64,000 bases of DNA from Heliocidaris erythrogramma. Its lineage: Eukaryota; Echinodermata; Echinoidea; Camarodonta; Echinometridae. The notes beneath the pieces are model-generated. The model did no database searches. It worked only from the letters and a program-made list of their open reading frames with translations, and was not told the DNA's origin. The stretch spans positions 45,065,049 to 45,129,048 of the forward strand of contig CM046856.1 in the NCBI GenBank assembly GCA_025617745.1, in the 5' to 3' direction. Both the position numbers and the translations under genes were made by a program. Of this stretch, positions 59,411 to 64,000 are shown one piece after another (the stretch's first letter is position 1; the number at the start of each line of letters is the position of its first letter).

Positions 59411-60940
59411 AATGGTCGTACAACGCCCCATCTTGCTTGCCCAGCATTTGTTTATTTCTTCTTCTCACGTTTGTACCGCTGAAAAGCTATTCAGTAATCC
59501 CTTTGATTCTGCCATAGTACAAGAATGTTTGAAGTGCACAAGGTTTATGGTACAGTATTTGAGTCCATTTTGCAGTATGGCAATTGATTCAGTGCTCTCA
59601 GGGCTCTTTATCTTTAATTGTAACTTTTATGCAAGTGACCCCTGATCTTCATGAAATGATTTGTTGATTTTTAGAGAGAGATAAGCAGGAGAGGACAAAA
59701 ATGTGGTTTGAATGATGTGGTACTCTAAATTATGTCTGCTTACCAATCTTTGCTGTGAATAGGTATTTTTAAAGAGGCAAGTTGAAAGAAAAGAATACAT
59801 CAAATCTAAGGTGAAACTGAAATAAGTAGATAAAATGTAGCCAAGTTTTTTCATGTGGCCTTTCAATTTTTACCAAGAAGGCTCTATACTTCATAGATTA
59901 AACTCTTTCACAGATAGAGCAGGAGTCTGCGTTTTTTTTTCTATTGCAATCCGACCACATATCTGATAGTCATTAGCTTTTAATGACACTAACATGTTCC
60001 AAAATCAGCTCCAATTCTCCAGAGCTCCAATTATCATTCTGATTACGGCATGATTTCTCATTTGTGTTTCCATGACGAAGCATGATTGATGCTGTGTCTG
60101 GTACACACAGGGGAAGGAACTTTCTTCTCAATCAAGGCTTGTGTACTGGATGGAGTATCAGCCTATCCCATTTTTGTTCATGTTGTTATAGCAGAGGCAT
60201 TGGTTGAATCCAAAAGACCAGTTAACTAACTTATTCAAATGTTATGCATTACTCTATAATGAACCCAAAGGTTTGCCTGACAAAGGAACAACTAATGTAG
60301 GCCTGTGCAAGGTTGATTCCATCCATACAGATGCAATCGTACATATTAACAGGTGAAGTAATCATCCTATCGAAAAGGGATCTTGGACGAAACTCCCAAT
60401 GAATACATTAGTATGCAGCATTGTGAAAAATTTGATATGGAAATAAAATCAGAAATCTTGGGAAATAAGTGAATAAAGAAACATTAAAGACTGAATAGTA
60501 TTCTTTATGAATTATTATATGTTGAAATAGAATTGTTCAACTGACAGAGCAATGCAATATTTAGAATTTGGAAATTTAAAAAGTCATAGTTCTGCCCAAT
60601 TAAGAGTTTAACATCTAATGCTGATAGTGCTTTTTGAAAGCTTTCTTTAATTGCCAGTAATGATATCTTTTAGTCTGAAAAAATAATCAAGCTTTTATTT
60701 GAGGGGGGGGGGGTATGAAGTTCTTACCTCAATAAATAGATATGAGCAATAAATTGACATTGAGATATACTTGTTATGACACATCCAACTATGCTTGGCT
60801 TCATAAATTCCCATCCCATTTTACCCTGGGGCATTGTTGAAGTTATTACTGTTGACATATTTTCACTGCAGTGTGCAGACATGGGTGACGACTTTCTACC
60901 ACTGCTTACCCTAGTATGCAGTATTTCAAGGAGAATTCGT
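59411..60940. other. intron-like sequence with one poly-G run
   Basis: Poly-G at about 60702-60713; otherwise nothing. Confidence 0.35.
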
Positions 60941-60944
60941 CAGA

Positions 60945-60995
60945 TATGAGCAAGAAGGGCATTAAATCATATCATAACGCCCTACTGGCTCTCAA
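60945..60995. repeat. dispersed hairpin family, member 6
   Basis: GAGCAAGAAGGGCATTAA pairs with AACGCCCTACTGGCTC with a few mismatches; short loop. Confidence 0.8.
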
Positions 60996-62640
60996 CAAAT
61001 GATTTAATCATATGAATTAGGATGTGAATGACAAAGAGAGGTAAAAATCCACAAGACTCGTCTCTTTTATAAGAAAAATTGGCCATCGGTATAATTCACA
61101 GAGAAGGTTATAAGGAGGCTGTGTGACTAAAATTCAATTCCACTTTTTTATTCAGACGCGCTAGTAACATTTGTTACAACATGACATTTATAAAGATTTG
61201 TGACCACTTGGTTGTAATAAAAGTCCCTCTAAACATCATTTCACTGTGATGTTTTACTACCACTGCACATTCAGTTTGATTTACACTTCTCATGAATGGG
61301 CGTCGGTTAAGAGTAGTCTTGAGAATTGCATTTCTTATGAAGTACACTTTGGGATATGAAGATGTTTCTAAAATTAATTGTCTGTCAAATAAAGATAAGC
61401 CTTTTGAAATTAAGTGTGACTATAAACACATTTTATATTTCTTCTCCTAATATTTAAATCAGCTTTAAAGTATTTTTGATTTGTTAAAGTGACCTGTGAG
61501 CATTGACTTGTCGATGCACCTGTAGGCCCCTATCCACTCTATAGAAAAGGGCCTGCACGAAACCCACATCCAGCTTCGGTTTGTTGTATGTAAATCCTTG
61601 AATGCACTTGTGTTCGAGTATGTACGGCAAGAGGAATTCTTATGCTGTCCTTTATTTTCCACATTTTTCTTTCCTTCTCTTTTATCAGTTAACCCACAGA
61701 ATGCTGGGTAAAGTTTGTGTTGTTTTGTGCTGTTGTTGTGTTGTTGGTTTTTTTTGGGTTTTTTTTGGGGGGGGGAGTGGGGGAGGGGATCAATTTCATA
61801 AATATGCTGCACACACATTATATTTGTAGATATGATTGGTCCCCTTCAAAGTTTGTGCCGTCATGGGCGAGCGCCACTCCCTGCCTTCATCTCACTCATG
61901 TGTGAATGTCAAGTCCCTAATTGTTGGCGGATCTCAACCAAAACCTGCGGAGGAGTTGGTATGGTTGGTGGTGGTTGTGGTGGTGGTAATGTATGATCAT
62001 AATGATGATGTATCCAGATGGTCTCCAGCTGAGTGAGAGGGTTTTAAAGGGAAACATCAAGCTTAGGTGATAGGTATGAATTTATAAAGATAATAATGAA
62101 AATAATTCTTGTCCGTCATGCGATGATGCTCCTGGGGCTCCAATATTAATGTTACCCGTTATAACCGAGCTGCTACTGGTAATCTATAATCTGTCTTCTT
62201 CTTGTAATTTAATTAATGCTATGAAAGTCTCAAAACTAGGTTGGGAATTTCGAAATCTACAATGATATACATGTTTATAACTAGCTCAAACTCATGCTTA
62301 AAGGGAAATTAACCTCAGCGTATGAATTAGCTTATTTTGAATGGTGTAGTATATGCCTCTTATTTGATACATGCAATTTCATGTAAAAACACAGGATATA
62401 GATATAAATCACTATTTTCCAGCCAAGTTATCGTCTGCTAGCAATAATAAGGGGGCTGCCATTACTTTATGTGTACACGAACATATTTTTCATCCCAAGT
62501 AAAATTTCCTTCATCGTTAACTTGTAATTGATTTTTAGAGGACAAATATATATTAGATAAAGTCACATATTCTGAAATGTAAGTTTAGTTTTATATATTT
62601 TTTAAAAGGTCTTAATTTGTTCATAAAAAATATACTTCAT
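60996..62640. other. intron-like sequence, no gene supported
   Basis: A T/G run at about 61748-61790 and a GGTGGTGGT patch at 61960-61990 are the only structures. Confidence 0.35.
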
Positions 62641-62652
62641 AAAAAATATACG

Positions 62653-62842
62653 TCAAGGACGGAGAATTGACGTCAAGGACGGAGACAATCGTAACAATAC
62701 CAAAACAAAGCGAGGAATCTGCTTTACAGGATGGCTATTAGAACTCATGGGTCGTCAATTATCTAGGCCCATGGCCAATAACAATCGTAATACAATCAGA
62801 ACAAAGCGACGTATCTGTTGTAAAGGTAGGCTATTATCAATG
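62653..62842. repeat. local direct duplications
   Basis: GACGTCAAGGACGGAGA-type words occur at about 62651-62668 and 62669-62686. A longer unit of about 57 bases (ACAATCGTAA...ACAAAGCGA...GGCTATTA) occurs at 62685-62743 and again at 62782-62840 with substitutions. CpG-richer than the background. Confidence 0.75.
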
Positions 62843-63107
62843 CATATGGTACCTAATGATCCGTGTCATGCACAAAATGGCAGCCTCCATGGAAAGACGT
62901 AGCAGACAATAGGTGCATCTAGAATATCACGTGGGGTTACTTGTCCTTTAATTTTAAAATGTTTGCCTAACTTTATTTATTTGAATTTTGATTTGTACAG
63001 AGGATAACAAACATCTTGCTGCTGTGTCCGTTTCAACTTGCTTTAAAACTTGCTTTAGGAAGAAATTGCTATTTTTAGTACAGCGTGTGTGGGCGTGTTT
63101 AGCAGTA

Positions 63108-63272
63108 TGTCCGAGGACATTTTCGGACAGAGAACAAAAAAAAAATCATGACAACAATGGTCCTCGGAAGCCGGACAATAGTCCTCGAACGTCGAACAAT
63201 GAATTTGTGCTTTATTCCGTCGACTGTCCGAGGACGGAGGAACAATAGAGGAACAATACTTGTCCTCGGAAA
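63108..63272. repeat. cluster of CCGAGGAC / GTCCTCGG words
   Basis: GTCCGAGGACA at about 63109, GGTCCTCGGA at 63160, GTCCTCGAAC at 63180, TGTCCGAGGACGG at 63226 and TGTCCTCGGA at 63261: five related words in both orientations within 165 bases. The three overlapping frames here are shadows. Confidence 0.75.
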
Positions 63273-63290
63273 TAAAGCCATACAAGACTG

Positions 63291-63328
63291 TGTGGGTGTG
63301 TGTGTGTGTGTGTATAGCGTGTGTGTGT
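63291..63328. repeat. (TG)n microsatellite
   Basis: GTGTGTGTG runs interrupted by TATAGC. Confidence 0.9.
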
Positions 63329-63344
63329 AATTTAGTTTTTACAG

Positions 63345-63506
63345 ACGTGTATCAATCAAATATGATTATTTAGGTCTGGAACCAACCTTCAACTTCACCA
63401 TCCAAAAGACGGGACTGAGATTCGAACCTGTATGTGTCCGATCAGAGTCAGTATATAGGCGAATTCAGAGAGCTGCCCGCAGATGTTACCGCTAGACCAA
63501 CAGCTC
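63345..63506 (-). mobile_element. tRNA-derived SINE
   Basis: Read on the minus strand from 63506: GAGCTGTTGGTCTAGCGGTA contains an RNA polymerase III A box (TGGTCTAGCGG), and about 75 bases later GGTTCGAATCTC is a B box (63418-63428). The T-arm stem does not pair well, so it is not an intact tRNA gene. The head is followed by CCGTCTTTTGGATGG...GTTGAAGG, which resembles the body start common after tRNA heads in marine-invertebrate SINEs. The 3' end is not clearly defined and no poly-A tail is visible. Confidence 0.65.
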
Positions 63507-64000
63507 AATTGCATTCAACATGTATTTCAATCTTCGTTATTCCTCACCCGAAACTACCAATTCCCTTTAAGGCATGACCATAGTACAGGTGTTTCGCTTC
63601 AGTGTATGAATGATGCCATTATCTCATCTGACTTGTTTTTCTCTTCTTTCCACCAGAGACTTATACAATCCTGACATTCATATTCCACATATCTAATGAT
63701 CTCATTTCATACTCTCACATAACCTTTCACCTCTGACCTCAATCCTAACCCCCAGTAGTCTTCTGAATAATTCAAACTCATATTTCAGATATTTCTGTAA
63801 TGATGATATCTCGCTGGGGCTGCAGGTAATTTGTAATATGAAAGAAAGGTTTAGAATTCGCAAAGTACCAAAAGAAGGAAATTTCCTGTGTTCTAGGTGG
63901 TAGGTCTGTGAATTTTATAAGCAATGTTCCTGCATGTTATACTATTACTTTGTTGTACAATACATAGAAAAAACAATTGTAGTGAAATATATATATATTT
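63507..64000. other. intron-like sequence to window end
   Basis: No supported feature; an (AT)n run ends the window. Confidence 0.35.

Noticed and set aside
63418-63506. Functional tRNA gene on the minus strand
   Set aside because: A and B boxes are present but the T-arm does not pair and the body continues as a SINE.

Overview
This window looks like AT-rich invertebrate deuterostome nuclear DNA, most likely an echinoderm and probably a sea urchin. The evidence is indirect: sparse short coding pieces with no operons, GT splice donors, abundant (GA)n and (ATCATC)n tracts, many ACATGTACATGT-like motifs, C/G-homopolymer repeats next to a 'GGATCCAGGATTTT' flank, a repeat beginning TTTATGCCTCCGCCCACC, and a tRNA-derived SINE. 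I could not run a database search, so the species is inference.

Coding content is tiny. Two convincing coding pieces lie on the + strand 35 kb apart: 225-419 (65 codons) and 35361-35546 (62 codons). Each starts with an ATG just after an in-frame stop, is high-complexity protein sequence, and runs in phase 0 into a GT donor that is followed within three codons by a stop. The simplest model is two alternative first exons of one gene, each with its own promoter and N-terminus, spliced in the same phase to a common exon beyond position 64000. I do not recognise the gene. A weaker third candidate of the same kind lies at 46045-46152. Everything else would then be intronic or regulatory.

Layout: 1-428, putative 5' UTR with upstream ORFs and first exon A. 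429-35340, intron-like DNA holding simple repeats, a C-tract repeat, a TIR element with two copies (8415 and 27243), a MITE family with CAG/CTG target duplications, a near-perfect 129-bp foldback (21500), a nested composite repeat (23568-24745), and several CpG-richer islands. 35349-35546, first exon B. 36340-39290, a 2.9-kb minisatellite with no adenine on the + strand. 39880-40425, a 28-bp minisatellite. 41668-43164, a repeat element carrying seven 170-bp monomers, each with a cluster of four AGGTCA-type nuclear-receptor half-sites. 43165-64000, further dispersed repeats, a nested MITE, a Tc1/mariner-type MITE and a SINE.

The most interesting structures are the phase-matched alternative first exons; the transposon-like element with 27 AGGTCA half-sites in fixed DR1-DR1-DR3 spacing; a six-copy family of about 65-bp hairpins with stem GAGCCAGAAGGGCGTTAA; the nested MITE whose empty site is preserved elsewhere in the window; and the adenine-free array. 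None is proven to be a new system. The very long ORFs (about 1000 codons) in the array are compositional artefacts.
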